In this document: piece after piece, positions 32,892 through 42,730 of the stretch
Position numbering within the stretch: the first letter of the stretch is position 1
How the letters are laid out: every line of letters begins with the position of its first letter
DNA from: Candidatus Brocadia sinica JPN1
GTDB taxonomy: Bacteria; Planctomycetota; Brocadiia; Brocadiales; Brocadiaceae
Length of the DNA stretch: 64,000 bases
Assembly: GCF_000949635.1 (NCBI RefSeq)
Contig: NZ_BAFN01000001.1
Span: forward strand, 3,531,052 to 3,595,051
Direction: 5' to 3'
The notes under the pieces: model-generated
What the model was told of the DNA's origin: nothing
Seen by the model: the letters and a program-made list of their open reading frames with translations, nothing else
Databases searched by the model: none
Made by a program: the position numbers and the translations under genes

Positions 32892-33662
32892 ATGAAAGTT
32901 GCCAGCTTTAATGTCAATTCGCTTAGAGCCAGATTAAACATAGTCCTTGACTGGCTACGGAAAGAATCGCCCGATATTCTTTGTCTTCAGGAGACAAAAG
33001 TGCCGGACAATGAATTTCCACAAACCGCTTTTGAAGAGATGAATTACCATGCGGTTTCCCGGGGTGAGAAATCATACAACGGAGTAGCTATAATAAGCAA
33101 AACCCCTCTGAAAGATGTCCGGGGGGGCTTTGACGAAGATGAATCCGAAGGAACCCGTCTGATTACAGCCACCGTAAATAAAATTTCGGTAGTTAATACC
33201 TATGTCCCTCAGGGTGTCCATCCGCTTTTGAAGCAATTCCGGTATAAACTGGATTGGTTTCAAAAATTGTATGAGTACTTTACCAAAAACTTTCGGCCTG
33301 ACAGGGCATTGCTGTGGATGGGAGATTTCAATGTTGCCCCTGAGCCCATAGATGTTTATAATCCGGATCACCTGCAGGGGAGCATATGCTTCCATCCCGA
33401 TGAGCACGCGGCACTTCAGAGATTGAAAGAATGGGGTTTCGTTGACGTTTTCCGGTTACATCAGCATGGTCCTGAACAATATACCTTCTGGGATTACCGG
33501 GTAAAAGATGCCGTAGCAAGAAAAAAGGGCTGGAGGATTGACCATATCTGGGCAAGCCGGCCTCTGGCAAAGAAATCAACAAAAGCATGGATTGACACCA
33601 CCCCGAGACTCTTAGAAAAACCGTCGGATCATACCTTTATTGTAGCTGAATTTGAGGTTTAA
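32892..33662 (+). CDS. xth: Exodeoxyribonuclease III
   Basis: A 256-residue enzyme that removes abasic sites and 3' blocks during base-excision repair. The start was set at 32892 because MKVASFNVNSLRARL is the family's N-terminus; the longer frame to 32742 crosses the palindromic repeat. Catalytic blocks: LCLQETKVPDNEFP, YNGVAIISK, WMGDFNVAPEPIDVYNP, FWDYR and the C-terminal SDHTFIVAEFEV. It is a complete monofunctional gene. Confidence 0.95.
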   Translation: MKVASFNVNSLRARLNIVLDWLRKESPDILCLQETKVPDNEFPQTAFEEMNYHAVSRGEKSYNGVAIISKTPLKDVRGGFDEDESEGTRLITATVNKISVVNTYVPQGVHPLLKQFRYKLDWFQKLYEYFTKNFRPDRALLWMGDFNVAPEPIDVYNPDHLQGSICFHPDEHAALQRLKEWGFVDVFRLHQHGPEQYTFWDYRVKDAVARKKGWRIDHIWASRPLAKKSTKAWIDTTPRLLEKPSDHTFIVAEFEV

Positions 33663-33855
33663 TGGTTTGGCTATTTTACTTGAAGATTGGTGAAAACCAT
33701 ACCATCCGGCGTATTACCTGTCTTAAGATGGGCAAGAACCTTCCAATCGTAGAGATTCTCTGTAAAATAATTTCCTTTTAAGCCCTCCTATTCTATCGTA
33801 TCATTTTGTAAGATTAGCAACGAATATTTTACAAAGGAAATGAAGCGCTCTTCGT

Positions 33856-34578
33856 ATGAAACTGGTCTACAAAGCAGACATCGGTAAAAAGAGGACGCAT
33901 AACGAGGATAGTATTCTGGTTGATGAATCTATGAATATTTTCCTCCTTGCCGACGGAATGGGGGGGCATCAGGCGGGTGAAGTGGCAAGTGATTTAGCGG
34001 TAAAAGAATGTTATGCCTGGCTCAGAGGAAATTTTGACAAGGCCAAAGGCGAAGCGAATATTTTAAAACTCCTCAGGGAATCTCTCTTGAAGGCACACAG
34101 CGCCATAAAGGCAAAGTCAACGACAGACATCAATCTCATGGGTATGGGGACAACCCTCATGCAGATGTTAATCATCGGGAATAATGCACACATATGCCAT
34201 GTTGGCGATAGCAGGGCATATCTTCTCAGAAAGGGAATAACGCTGCTTACGAAAGACCATACTGCTGAAATGTATGTAGTGAAAAAGGGTATTGTGGCAG
34301 GGGGATATCTTCCCTTGCAAAAGATGCGTGTACTTACCCAGGCCGTTGGCGGGCAGGAAACGTTGTCTCCGGAATTACGTCAGGTAAAGCTTCAAGCTGG
34401 GGATATTCTCCTCCTTTGTTCCGATGGTCTCACGGATATGCTTTCTGATAACGCAATAGAAGCGATTATTCAAAGATATAAGGATAATCTTACTGCGGTG
34501 GCAAATAGCCTGATACAAGAGGCAAACAGTAAAGGTGGAAGAGATAATATTTCTGTAATACTGGTAGAATATGAATAA
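33856..34578 (+). CDS. PP2C-family Ser/Thr phosphatase
   Basis: A 240-residue phosphatase. Metal-binding motifs are all present: DIGKKRTHNEDS, LADGMGGHQAGEVASD, HVGDSRAYLLR, and LLCSDGLTDML, GGRDNISVILVEYE at the end. It reverses Hanks-type kinase phosphorylation; a kinase gene is at 37483-38289, about 3 kb away. It runs into an esterase gene after 54 bases. Confidence 0.93.
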   Translation: MKLVYKADIGKKRTHNEDSILVDESMNIFLLADGMGGHQAGEVASDLAVKECYAWLRGNFDKAKGEANILKLLRESLLKAHSAIKAKSTTDINLMGMGTTLMQMLIIGNNAHICHVGDSRAYLLRKGITLLTKDHTAEMYVVKKGIVAGGYLPLQKMRVLTQAVGGQETLSPELRQVKLQAGDILLLCSDGLTDMLSDNAIEAIIQRYKDNLTAVANSLIQEANSKGGRDNISVILVEYE

Positions 34579-34632
34579 AAATGAAGATAGCGGTTACCAT
34601 CCTATTGCTGATAGTCTGAAAAATTATTTATC

Positions 34633-35898
34633 ATGCACAAATATTTGTTAATCATCCTATTTCTTGTCCTGATTGTTTCTTTGCCAATCTGCTTTGGACA
34701 GGATAGAAAATCAGATGGCCAATTATTGGTAAGCAGATACCTGGGAAGCGCCAGTGCAGGTGAAAGGGAGGAAGTACTTAAGAAACTGGAGGATTTGGGG
34801 GCAAGTTTTGATGAGGTTAGGGAATGGGTTCGTATCCCGGAGAACTATACGTCTCAGCAGTCCGGTATACATAGGGAATTGGCACCGGTTGGTGAAAAGA
34901 AGGGGGAGTACTTTGCCTATATACCACCTTCTTACGTGCCTGACAAGTCCTGGCCTGTTGTGCTGGCATTGCACGGGGTCGGCGGCAGTGGTTACGGGCA
35001 GGTAATGGCATGGTTAAAGTCATCTGCTCACAAGAATGAATTTATCTTTGTGGCTCCCACCTATGGTTCCGGGCTGTGGTGGGAAGAAGAGCCAGAAAGA
35101 TTTGTACTTTCAGTACTTGATAAGGTTAAACAGGATTACCATGTTGACACAAATAGGGTCTATCTGACAGGATTTTCAAGCGGCGGCCATGGTGTATGGT
35201 ATGTGGCTGTTCGTTATCCTTCGCTCTTTGCAGCTATAAATCCTGTCGCCGCTGAATGCCCATTACCTTCCTTATTGGTAAACTTGATGCAGGTGCCTGT
35301 ATTTATCATACATGGAGCCAGGGATACCGTCATCCCGGTAGAGGCCGCAAGGGACGCAAATTCAAGGTTGGAAAAGCTGGGCTATAACGTTATTTATGAA
35401 GAATTGCCTGAGCTAAAGCATCAGTTTCCTGCGAATGAAACAGACCAGATTCTTGTCTGGTTCCGTACCCATAAGAGATCGCTCTACCCGAAGATGGTAA
35501 AATTTTCCACGGATTCTCCAAAATACCCCGTTTCTTACTGGACTGAGATAACGGAATTCTCTAAATTAGTAGGACAAGTTTCGGGAGTTTACCGAGATGT
35601 TTCTGGACGTTTGGTGAGACCAGAAGGATTTTCAGAGACGGCAACCATTGAGGCGGAAATAAGAAAGGATAATGAGATTTCTCTGACTGTTTATGGGGTC
35701 AACGCCCTGCGCCTGTATTTGGGCGAAGAACTCATAGATATGGAAAAACCCGTATGCGTATCAATAAATGGTAAGACAGTATATTCAGGAAAGATGGAAA
35801 GAAGTGTGCAGACGATGCTCGATACGGTAAAAAAACGGAATGATCGGGAGGCATTGTTCTCTGCTTATCTGGAACTGAAAGTCCCATCTGATGACTAA
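34633..35898 (+). CDS. Secreted alpha/beta-hydrolase (esterase)
   Basis: A 421-residue protein with signal peptide (YLLIILFLVLIVSLPICFGQ). The catalytic domain resembles PHB depolymerase/feruloyl esterases: oxyanion region LALHGVGGSGYG, nucleophile elbow GFSSGGHGVWY, acid region IIHGARDTVIPV and the catalytic His in LKHQFP. A C-terminal beta-rich ~130 residues is probably an extra binding domain. It hydrolyses an ester, perhaps a polymer outside the cell. Confidence 0.82.
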   Translation: MHKYLLIILFLVLIVSLPICFGQDRKSDGQLLVSRYLGSASAGEREEVLKKLEDLGASFDEVREWVRIPENYTSQQSGIHRELAPVGEKKGEYFAYIPPSYVPDKSWPVVLALHGVGGSGYGQVMAWLKSSAHKNEFIFVAPTYGSGLWWEEEPERFVLSVLDKVKQDYHVDTNRVYLTGFSSGGHGVWYVAVRYPSLFAAINPVAAECPLPSLLVNLMQVPVFIIHGARDTVIPVEAARDANSRLEKLGYNVIYEELPELKHQFPANETDQILVWFRTHKRSLYPKMVKFSTDSPKYPVSYWTEITEFSKLVGQVSGVYRDVSGRLVRPEGFSETATIEAEIRKDNEISLTVYGVNALRLYLGEELIDMEKPVCVSINGKTVYSGKMERSVQTMLDTVKKRNDREALFSAYLELKVPSDD

Positions 35899-35937
35899 AG
35901 AACTATTGGGTTTTGCATAAAGAAATATTTTTCTCTA

Positions 35938-36585
35938 CTAAAAAAATTCACCAAGTATCCGCTTGGCCTCGTCTGGTTCTAATTTCGGAACTTTCAGCAG
36001 ATGAAGATTATCCTGCACATGTTTAACCGTCTTCATGCCCACCAGTGAGGTTGTTACACCACGCAATGAACGAACAACCTGGATTGCACGGCGGGCAGCG
36101 CCGTTGCCAAGGTTACTGAGCGCCTGAAATGAGAATAGTTTGCTGTTATCCAGTGCGCGTGTTTGCAGTAAGGTTGCACTGGAACGGATAAATTCAGGCT
36201 TCAGAGAGTGGCATCCCTGAACAACGTCTTCCTCAGTGAGAATTCCTTTCTTTAAGAAGCGATTCTGGAAAAATTCGGAAGGTTCTTCTCCGGACTCGAT
36301 GTCCCCCGGGATAAAGCCGCCTTTGGTTGCTACAATTAGTTTTTCACGAATTTCCGGATGTTTTTTCGTCAGGCTTCGCACAGCTCGTCCAACGACACGC
36401 TCGCTCTTCATTTCCCTGTAGTTTATTGCGGTGTCAATGACATTACACCCTTGTTCAACCGCTCTGGTGATTGCGTCAAGGTAAAGCACGTCTGTCCTGT
36501 CATCCTCCTTGCCCAGATAAGTACCAATACCTATAGAGGAGGCCTGGAGGGTCATTCTGTCGTGTGAAATACCAGACTTTGGCAT
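35938..36585 (-). CDS. Aldo/keto reductase, internally deleted
   Basis: A 215-residue protein. The first half matches the AKR superfamily (SSIGIGTYLGKEDD, GCNVIDTAINYREMKSERVVGRA, KLIVATKGG, HSLKPEFIR). The last third (RGVTTSLVGMKTVKHVQDNLHLL) is the family's end. The middle ~100 residues with the active Tyr/Lys/His and several barrel strands are missing, while the frame is kept. It is probably inactive, or a recent deletion. Confidence 0.78.
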   Translation of the reverse strand: MPKSGISHDRMTLQASSIGIGTYLGKEDDRTDVLYLDAITRAVEQGCNVIDTAINYREMKSERVVGRAVRSLTKKHPEIREKLIVATKGGFIPGDIESGEEPSEFFQNRFLKKGILTEEDVVQGCHSLKPEFIRSSATLLQTRALDNSKLFSFQALSNLGNGAARRAIQVVRSLRGVTTSLVGMKTVKHVQDNLHLLKVPKLEPDEAKRILGEFF

Positions 36586-36639
36586 AAACGATAAATTCTC
36601 CCGGATTTTGTTTTTATTTTTATGTTTTTACTACGATAT

Positions 36640-37404
36640 CTAGGTCAGAAGTCTTGCGGCCATTGCAATGACACAAATAGTAAGTACGAACCGGATAAAC
36701 CGTTCACCCTTGGTAACTGCCAGATGGCTGCCGATCCAGCCACCAAGACCGTTGCCGGCTGCCAAAGCCAGGCCAATTGGCCAATGTATTTTATTATGAA
36801 AAACAAACACAAACAGTGCGAATAGTGCGTTGATACCGACGATGAATACCTTGTGACTGTTGGTTTCCATAAGATTTAATCCACTTATTGTAGTTAGCGC
36901 TGCGATGATCATAAAGCCAATGCCCGCCTGAATAAACCCGCCGTAGATCCCAATAAAGAAGAAAATAATCATCAGAACTATATGACGGTTCCGGCTCATA
37001 TTGGACACGCCTCCCTTATACTGGATAGCGCTATACCGTCTTTGAATGGGATTCCATAAGATAATTCCGAGAACGAATAACATGATGATGGCTAGTATTT
37101 TTTTAAACAGGAGATCGGATACATTTACGGCAAGCTGAGCGCCAATAACGGCTCCTACGAGTGTAGGTGCTGACAAGAGAAGACTTGATCGAAAATTTGA
37201 AACACCTTTCCTTTTAAAACCAGTAACTGCAAATATACTCTGAACCGTAATTGCCAGGCGGTTGGTGCCATTTGCCACGGCCGTCGGTAGTCCCAGGAAA
37301 ATAAGTACAGGTAAAGAAAGGAGCGAACCACCACCCGCCAGGGTATTGATAAATCCTGCGATAACACCAACGGTAAAGATAACCGGAATTTGCCATGTAT
37401 TCAT
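36640..37404 (-). CDS. TauE/SafE-family sulfite exporter-like permease
   Basis: A 254-residue membrane protein with about eight helices; the start was set at the ATG at 37404. Family blocks: VGVIAGFINTLAGGGSLLSLPVLIFLGLPTAVANGTNR (in part), LVGAVIGAQLAV, GIYGGFIQAGIGFMIIAAL and GNGLGGWIGSHLAV. It probably moves an organosulfur or sulfite anion. No sulfur gene is adjacent. Confidence 0.88.
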   Translation of the reverse strand: MNTWQIPVIFTVGVIAGFINTLAGGGSLLSLPVLIFLGLPTAVANGTNRLAITVQSIFAVTGFKRKGVSNFRSSLLLSAPTLVGAVIGAQLAVNVSDLLFKKILAIIMLFVLGIILWNPIQRRYSAIQYKGGVSNMSRNRHIVLMIIFFFIGIYGGFIQAGIGFMIIAALTTISGLNLMETNSHKVFIVGINALFALFVFVFHNKIHWPIGLALAAGNGLGGWIGSHLAVTKGERFIRFVLTICVIAMAARLLT

Positions 37405-37482
37405 AAGATTGAAAACGCTGCAAAACGGAATTTGCATACTCCTTCTGCCCTGCAGCCGTCCTGTTTTATTTTATTCTAAGGG

Positions 37483-38289
37483 TTACACTGCCTCCAGTTC
37501 CGCTCTTAATACCTCAGCAGACTGAATGCGATTATCGGGGTTTTCCTCAAGGAGTCCCAAGATGACATTGTTCAATTTGTCCGGGATGGCCTTATTGATT
37601 TCCTGTGGGATGATATTTGCCTCTTGCCACAGTTTCCCCGTCATTACCCTATAAAAGATCAGGCCAACGGAATAGAGATCGGAGGTGGTGTATATCTTGA
37701 TCTTTTTCAGGACTGATTTTTCGTCCTCTCCGTTGCGCAATAACCGAATCATCTGCTTTTGCTCTGGTGAGGCATATTCCTTGCTCATACCACAGATAAT
37801 TTCCCCAATTTTTATCGTGCATTCGAGGTCTATCAGTGCCATCGTACCCGTGGTGGGGTTTACTATGAGGTGGCCAGGTTTGATATCAGAATGAATGTAT
37901 CCTTTGGAATGCATGTGTTGCAGCGGCAATGTGGCGCTGGAAAAATAGTGAATCACCTGTTCGATTTCGCGTTGATCCGGTAGACCTCTTTTCTTGTAAT
38001 ATTCAACGACATCTTCTCCCTCAAAGTGGGTTATGATCAGATAATTTTGGACGAGCACCGATTTGCCTTCCTTGTACATGACGGCATTTCCTTCTGCATA
38101 TCGAATGGGGATCTGAGGGTGTGAAAAGAGGGGAAGTATCTTGTATTCTCTTAAATAATTATTGGCAGGGGAGTATTTCATGCCCCACTGGTTCTCCCTG
38201 AACTCGGGGTTACAGAGGATGGCATAGTTTGCCCGATGTCCCGGTGCAATCTTGAATTCTTTGAAATAATACTTGTCGATTGAATACAT
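37483..38289 (-). CDS. Variant Hanks-type Ser/Thr protein kinase
   Basis: A 268-residue kinase domain. The catalytic loop is HSDIKPGHLIVN (HRDLKPxN variant), followed by LIDLE where DFG is usual. The lysine is likely in WGMKY; the helix C Glu may be in REYKIL. The activation end is MSKEYASPEQ (APE variant), then YSVGLIFYRVMTGKLW. It has no membrane segment. The altered DFG (DLE) leaves activity uncertain. It may pair with the PP2C enzyme 3 kb upstream. Confidence 0.85.
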   Translation of the reverse strand: MYSIDKYYFKEFKIAPGHRANYAILCNPEFRENQWGMKYSPANNYLREYKILPLFSHPQIPIRYAEGNAVMYKEGKSVLVQNYLIITHFEGEDVVEYYKKRGLPDQREIEQVIHYFSSATLPLQHMHSKGYIHSDIKPGHLIVNPTTGTMALIDLECTIKIGEIICGMSKEYASPEQKQMIRLLRNGEDEKSVLKKIKIYTTSDLYSVGLIFYRVMTGKLWQEANIIPQEINKAIPDKLNNVILGLLEENPDNRIQSAEVLRAELEAV

Positions 38290-38427
38290 TGTAACTCCCT
38301 AACCACAGAACGAGTCGAAAATTGTAGCGTGAGGATTATTTCCCGCCTAATGCTGGCCAACCCCGTCCTAACCGTCCCTTTTTGCGGGGAGGATACAGGA
38401 AGGGGGGCAACGCCACATATCAGCTAA

Positions 38428-40335
38428 TTATTTTCCCGTTATGTCCCTGAATACACCGAGGATCTTAATCGGTTTACCGTTGTCGTCACGCACAAGATTG
38501 CACGTACTTTCGGAAAGGAACCGTTCTCCATTTTTTTTCTTACAATAAGAAATGAAATCTCTCAATACACCTTTCTTTTCCAGCGTTGCAAGTAATTCTT
38601 TCCGATCATCAGGATTTACATAGATGTCCTTCACCCGTGTTCCGATTGCTTCCTCGGGTGAAGTGTAACCAATCATTTCTGCCCCTGCCTGATTGATCCA
38701 GGTAAATACCCCGTCTTTAGATGGCTCACATTGATAGATACCCTCTTTTAATGATTTCAGCAACTGTCTGTGCTGTAGTTCCGATTCCAGTAACTCCCCC
38801 TCCAGCTTTTTCCGTTCGGAAATATCCCTGAATATTCCGTTTATATGGATGGGACTGCCTGTCTCATCGGTAACCAGATTGGATGTCCGTTCCATGTAAA
38901 ATAGTTCCCCATTTTTTCTCTTGCATAACGATGTAAAACTCTTCCATACCCCTTCTTTGGTCAGTTTCTCAATGACCTTTCTGCGGTCATCAGGGTCCGC
39001 ATAAATATCCCTTACCTTCATCCCAATCACCTCTTTAGGGGACTTGTAGCCAAGTATTTCAGCTCCTGCCCGGTTTATGCTTATAAATACCCCATCCTCT
39101 GTCGGTTCAGATTGGTATACCCCTTCCTTCACAGAGTTAAATAATTCTCTGTACCGTTTTTCAGAATCAGATAAAGCCCGTGTCTTCTCTTCCAGGGATA
39201 TTGCCATCGTGTTAAAGGATTTTGCTAATATCCCAATTTCGTCTTTTCTCTGTATGTCTATCCGTTGTGTTAAATCTCCCGATGCAATTTTTTCCGTTAC
39301 TTCGGTCAGTTGAACGATTGGTGTCGAAGTCTTTTTGCCAATAAAATATGCTATTATCACTATGGGAAACGCAAGTATTATTAATACCGAACTAACAATG
39401 TAATTGAGGTTATATGCTGGTCCGTAACCTTCGTCCTTGTCTATTTCCGTAATGAGTCCCCACTTGAACTCAGGTAGCCAGCGCCAGACGCCCAATACCG
39501 TTTTCCCCCGATAATCCTTATAGCCTTTTGCATCAAAACCGTTCTTTCCGGTAACACACTGTTTCACACCATTGGTTAATTCGCCGGTCTCACGACTAAC
39601 TAATTTCAATTCTAATGCGCATCTTCTTTTTATTAGCCCCATATCTTTTAAATCCTGTGCAAACCTTGATTCCGTCAGCATGTATCCGTCTTTACTTACC
39701 AGATATGTTTCTTCGGTCTTTCCTAATTTTAGGCTGAGCAGCAGGTCGTTCAGCGCCTTCACATCCATCCGAATGGCAACAATACCAACAACGATCCCAT
39801 ACTTGTTCCTCAACGGTGTTGAAACAAACATGGTAGGCATACCAAGTTCCTTTTCCCCAAATTCATTTGTTAGCGGGATTTCAGATGGAATAATACCCGA
39901 TACAAATGTATGCCCTTGAACCGCCCGTTTGAAATAGTCCATGTGTGAAATATCGCTTCCTGCGTCTTCTTCTGCTGTTGCAGCGGTTACCAATCCTTTA
40001 TCATTGCTTACCAAAATACCCGTATAACCATATTTGTTCTTCACGACCTCCAGATAATGGACAATATCAGGATAATCTACGTCTTCTTTGGCAATCTGTG
40101 CGCATTTGGTTATAAAGGGATTCTCTGCGATTACGCTGACATTTTTTATCCTCTCATACATCCAATTCGTTACTAATTCCGTCTGCTTATGCCCAATACC
40201 ATCAAGGTTTCGTATGAGCACTTCCTGAAGATCGGTCTGTACCCTTGGATATGCAATAATTCGCAGTAAAACGAACGGCAGCAACGTAAATACAATGAGT
40301 AAAAAAATGAGCCGACTTTTAATCGAAATGTACAT
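38428..40335 (-). CDS. Cache-HAMP-PAS-PAS sensor without output domain
   Basis: A 635-residue membrane protein. After helix 1 (about 8-28) a periplasmic double Cache domain reaches ~295. Helix 2 (about 305-327) and HAMP (KKTSTPIVQLTEVTEKIASGDLTQRIDIQRKDEIGILAKSFN, in part) follow. Two similar PAS-PAC domains (EGVYQSEPTEDGVFISINRAGAEILGY and EGIYQCEPSKDGVFTWINQAGAEMIGY, each in part) end the protein at DITGK, exactly where a kinase or GGDEF would begin. A dispersed repeat follows the stop, so loss of the output domain is likely. Confidence 0.86.
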   Translation of the reverse strand: MYISIKSRLIFLLIVFTLLPFVLLRIIAYPRVQTDLQEVLIRNLDGIGHKQTELVTNWMYERIKNVSVIAENPFITKCAQIAKEDVDYPDIVHYLEVVKNKYGYTGILVSNDKGLVTAATAEEDAGSDISHMDYFKRAVQGHTFVSGIIPSEIPLTNEFGEKELGMPTMFVSTPLRNKYGIVVGIVAIRMDVKALNDLLLSLKLGKTEETYLVSKDGYMLTESRFAQDLKDMGLIKRRCALELKLVSRETGELTNGVKQCVTGKNGFDAKGYKDYRGKTVLGVWRWLPEFKWGLITEIDKDEGYGPAYNLNYIVSSVLIILAFPIVIIAYFIGKKTSTPIVQLTEVTEKIASGDLTQRIDIQRKDEIGILAKSFNTMAISLEEKTRALSDSEKRYRELFNSVKEGVYQSEPTEDGVFISINRAGAEILGYKSPKEVIGMKVRDIYADPDDRRKVIEKLTKEGVWKSFTSLCKRKNGELFYMERTSNLVTDETGSPIHINGIFRDISERKKLEGELLESELQHRQLLKSLKEGIYQCEPSKDGVFTWINQAGAEMIGYTSPEEAIGTRVKDIYVNPDDRKELLATLEKKGVLRDFISYCKKKNGERFLSESTCNLVRDDNGKPIKILGVFRDITGK

Positions 40336-40595
40336 TTTTTTCTCCTTAAAGTATGCGAAATTTACGCACCTAGTATACCGGCAGACTTATGGAGAGTAAA
40401 TCAAAAATAATTTTCTGCTTGCTTTTCTAGTAACCCGATAATTATCATAAAGCAAAACTGTGCTGCAAAATCATAACCAAATAACCCCTCTCTTTCTCCT
40501 TCTATGCGGGAGAATACAGGGGGGATATAACTCTTCGGAAAAAATATTACAGGTATGAAAACTCCAATAAAAAGGTAAATCGTTGATTTCTCCGT

Positions 40596-40955
40596 ATGCG
40601 TAAAACTATTTTCTTTAAAAAAGGCCTTCAAAGTATTTTGATGATATGGTTTCTTTTGTGCATATTACCAGGCGATTGTTTATTATTGGGGTGTGTGGAA
40701 GACGATGTGTTTCATTGTTCAGAAGAGGAATCAGTAATTATCTCCCATAATGATACTCATTCTCCCCTTCCAATAGATGATCACCATTGCTCACATTGTT
40801 GTCTCCTGTGTGCTCACAATTTAGTTATGGGTTTACTGCAAAACTCTTTACTGTTTCTCAGTAGTCCATCCAGTTGGTTTCAAAGCCTTCATTCTAATCA
40901 TTTCAAAAGTATTTTTCAGACGATTATTTATCATCCACCGCGTTTAGCCGCGTAA
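40596..40955 (+). CDS. Small secreted Cys/His-rich protein
   Basis: A 119-residue protein. A hydrophobic segment (ILMIWFLLCILPGDCLLLGC) is a signal or lipoprotein-like peptide. The next part has a metal-ligand look: HCSEEES, NDTHSPLPIDDHHCSHCCLLCAHN. The end is serine- and histidine-containing. It is divergent from the sensor gene and ahead of the metal pump genes. A periplasmic metal chaperone is a guess; family unknown. Confidence 0.55.
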   Translation: MRKTIFFKKGLQSILMIWFLLCILPGDCLLLGCVEDDVFHCSEEESVIISHNDTHSPLPIDDHHCSHCCLLCAHNLVMGLLQNSLLFLSSPSSWFQSLHSNHFKSIFQTIIYHPPRLAA

Positions 40956-41267
40956 TCCATCTGTAAAATTTCAACATCTCACAGCGCCGTATACAGTTAC
41001 TGCCGGAAGGCACGGAATATCCGTGAAACAAAAGATATATTCGGGTAGTTGTGGCTTGTAATCTGTGCAACCCTTTGACCCGCTCGGGACAAGTTTTCAA
41101 GATTGCAGCTGCCGGTGAGATTCCTTGATTGTATCAGGAATTTTCATTTATTTAGCTGGTTTCAGGGTGGCAGCAGTCAAGAAAACCCCACTTTGCTAAG
41201 GAGAACTTCTTAAAAAATCCATGTGAGCTATCATTCATTACTTGGTTTATCGTGAAAGGTTTTTGTT
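40956..41267. other. Leader region of the first metal-efflux operon
   Basis: A 312-base gap with hairpins (TGCC-GGAA-GGCA near 41002; ATTCC...GGAAT near 41121-41143). I compared it with cobalamin and NiCo riboswitch signatures by eye and found no match. It may carry a metal-responsive promoter. Confidence 0.4.
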
Positions 41268-42602
41268 ATGGATATGTATTCTGGTTTCAAACCTCATCTT
41301 CAGAGATACGGGTTCATTTTTTTTGTCATTCTCGTTTGTGTGTCTGCTTTTTTACCGAGTTTTTGGTTAATAGCCTTCGGGAAGGATTTTCCTATCAAAG
41401 CCACGGACAAGAATGATCAATCGTCAAACAAAAAGATTTCACTCGAAGAGGCTATTCGTATTGCCGTTGAAAAGAATCCTCTATTGCAGTCGACCAGGGA
41501 TCAGGTAGAAGCTGCTTTGGGTTTGCTGAGGCAGTCGAAATTATATCCTAATCCAGTTCTGGAGTTTTTGGCTGAAGAAATTCCTGACAATGAAATCGGA
41601 TTAAATCAAAGCCAAAATCTCGTGGCCGTAACTCAGCCCATCATCACGGGTGGTAAGAGAGGGCTGGGAATCAAGGTAAGTGAAAAATCAAAGGAAAAAA
41701 ACGAGTTCGAACGCGATACCGTTTTATTGAATGTCGTCGCTGACACAAAAAAAGCGTTTTATCAGATTATCGGGGATCAGGAGGGGCTGGCTATAGCCAG
41801 GGAAACAGAAGAAATTGCGAACGGTATTTACGAGAGTGAGAAACTCAGGTTTGAGGCGGGCGAAGTGGCTATTACGAATATCCTCAGGGCAGAAGTTGAA
41901 TTGTCGAAAGCGAGGAACCTCGTTTCCAAAGCGGAAGGCAATCTTCAAAATTCGATAAAGGAATTACAAACGGTAATGGGTATTCCGGAGGAAATCATCG
42001 GTGGTGTGACGGGAAAACTCTTATCAAGACCCGGTGAGGTTTCACTTCCTGAGCTTGAACTGAAGATGAACAATAATCAACCATTCCTTAAGGCATCAAA
42101 GAAGAATATTGAAGTAGCAGATACACAGTTGATGCTGGAAAAAAGGCAGGTTATACCCGATATCAATGTATCTGCGGGTTATAAAAGGCTCTCAATGGAA
42201 AACATAGACACCGTACAGTTGGGTGTTGAGATACCGGCCCCCTTCTTTAATCGTAACCAGGGTAATATACAAAAGGGGAAGGCCCTTTCAAAAAAAGCAA
42301 AAAGTGAAAATCAGTCAGTTTATAACGAACTGTTATTTCAGTTAAGAAGAAATTTCAATTCATACAATGTGGAACGAAAGCGTGTCATTGAATACAGGGA
42401 TAAGATTCTGCCAAAGGCGGAAGAATCCCTTACGTTAATTACAAGGGGATACAGAGAAGGTGAGTTTGATTATATTGACCTCCTGGATGCCCAAAGGACA
42501 TGGGCTGAAACGAGGATTTCCTATATCGAATCCCTAAAAAGTTTAAACCTGTTCATTGCAGACATTGAAAGACTGGCAGTAACGAAGATAAGGGAGCGAT
42601 AA
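41268..42602 (+). CDS. TolC-family outer-membrane efflux protein (CzcC-like)
   Basis: A 444-residue outer-membrane channel with signal peptide (FIFFVILVCVSAFLPSF). The outer-membrane efflux repeat is seen twice (SLEEAIRIAVEKNPLLQSTRDQVEAALGLLRQS in part, and VADTQLMLEKRQVIPDINVSAGYKRL in part) with long coiled helices. GEFDYIDLLDAQRTWAETRISYIESLKSLN is the usual C-terminal stretch. It forms the exit duct of the tripartite pump encoded next. Confidence 0.9.
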   Translation: MDMYSGFKPHLQRYGFIFFVILVCVSAFLPSFWLIAFGKDFPIKATDKNDQSSNKKISLEEAIRIAVEKNPLLQSTRDQVEAALGLLRQSKLYPNPVLEFLAEEIPDNEIGLNQSQNLVAVTQPIITGGKRGLGIKVSEKSKEKNEFERDTVLLNVVADTKKAFYQIIGDQEGLAIARETEEIANGIYESEKLRFEAGEVAITNILRAEVELSKARNLVSKAEGNLQNSIKELQTVMGIPEEIIGGVTGKLLSRPGEVSLPELELKMNNNQPFLKASKKNIEVADTQLMLEKRQVIPDINVSAGYKRLSMENIDTVQLGVEIPAPFFNRNQGNIQKGKALSKKAKSENQSVYNELLFQLRRNFNSYNVERKRVIEYRDKILPKAEESLTLITRGYREGEFDYIDLLDAQRTWAETRISYIESLKSLNLFIADIERLAVTKIRER

Positions 42603-42730
42603 TGGGGATAAGAAGATATTTTCAATTAGGCCTTCGGCGACTTTTATAACAGAGTAGTGGCAAGACGCGCCTTGCCACTACAAGCAGTTTGAAATTACTT
42701 AACATTTACTTAAGAGGGAAAAAGAAACTT

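Noticed and set aside
40956-41267. Possible cobalamin or NiCo riboswitch ahead of the metal-efflux operon
   Set aside because: The conserved boxes of those classes could not be found; only simple hairpins are visible.
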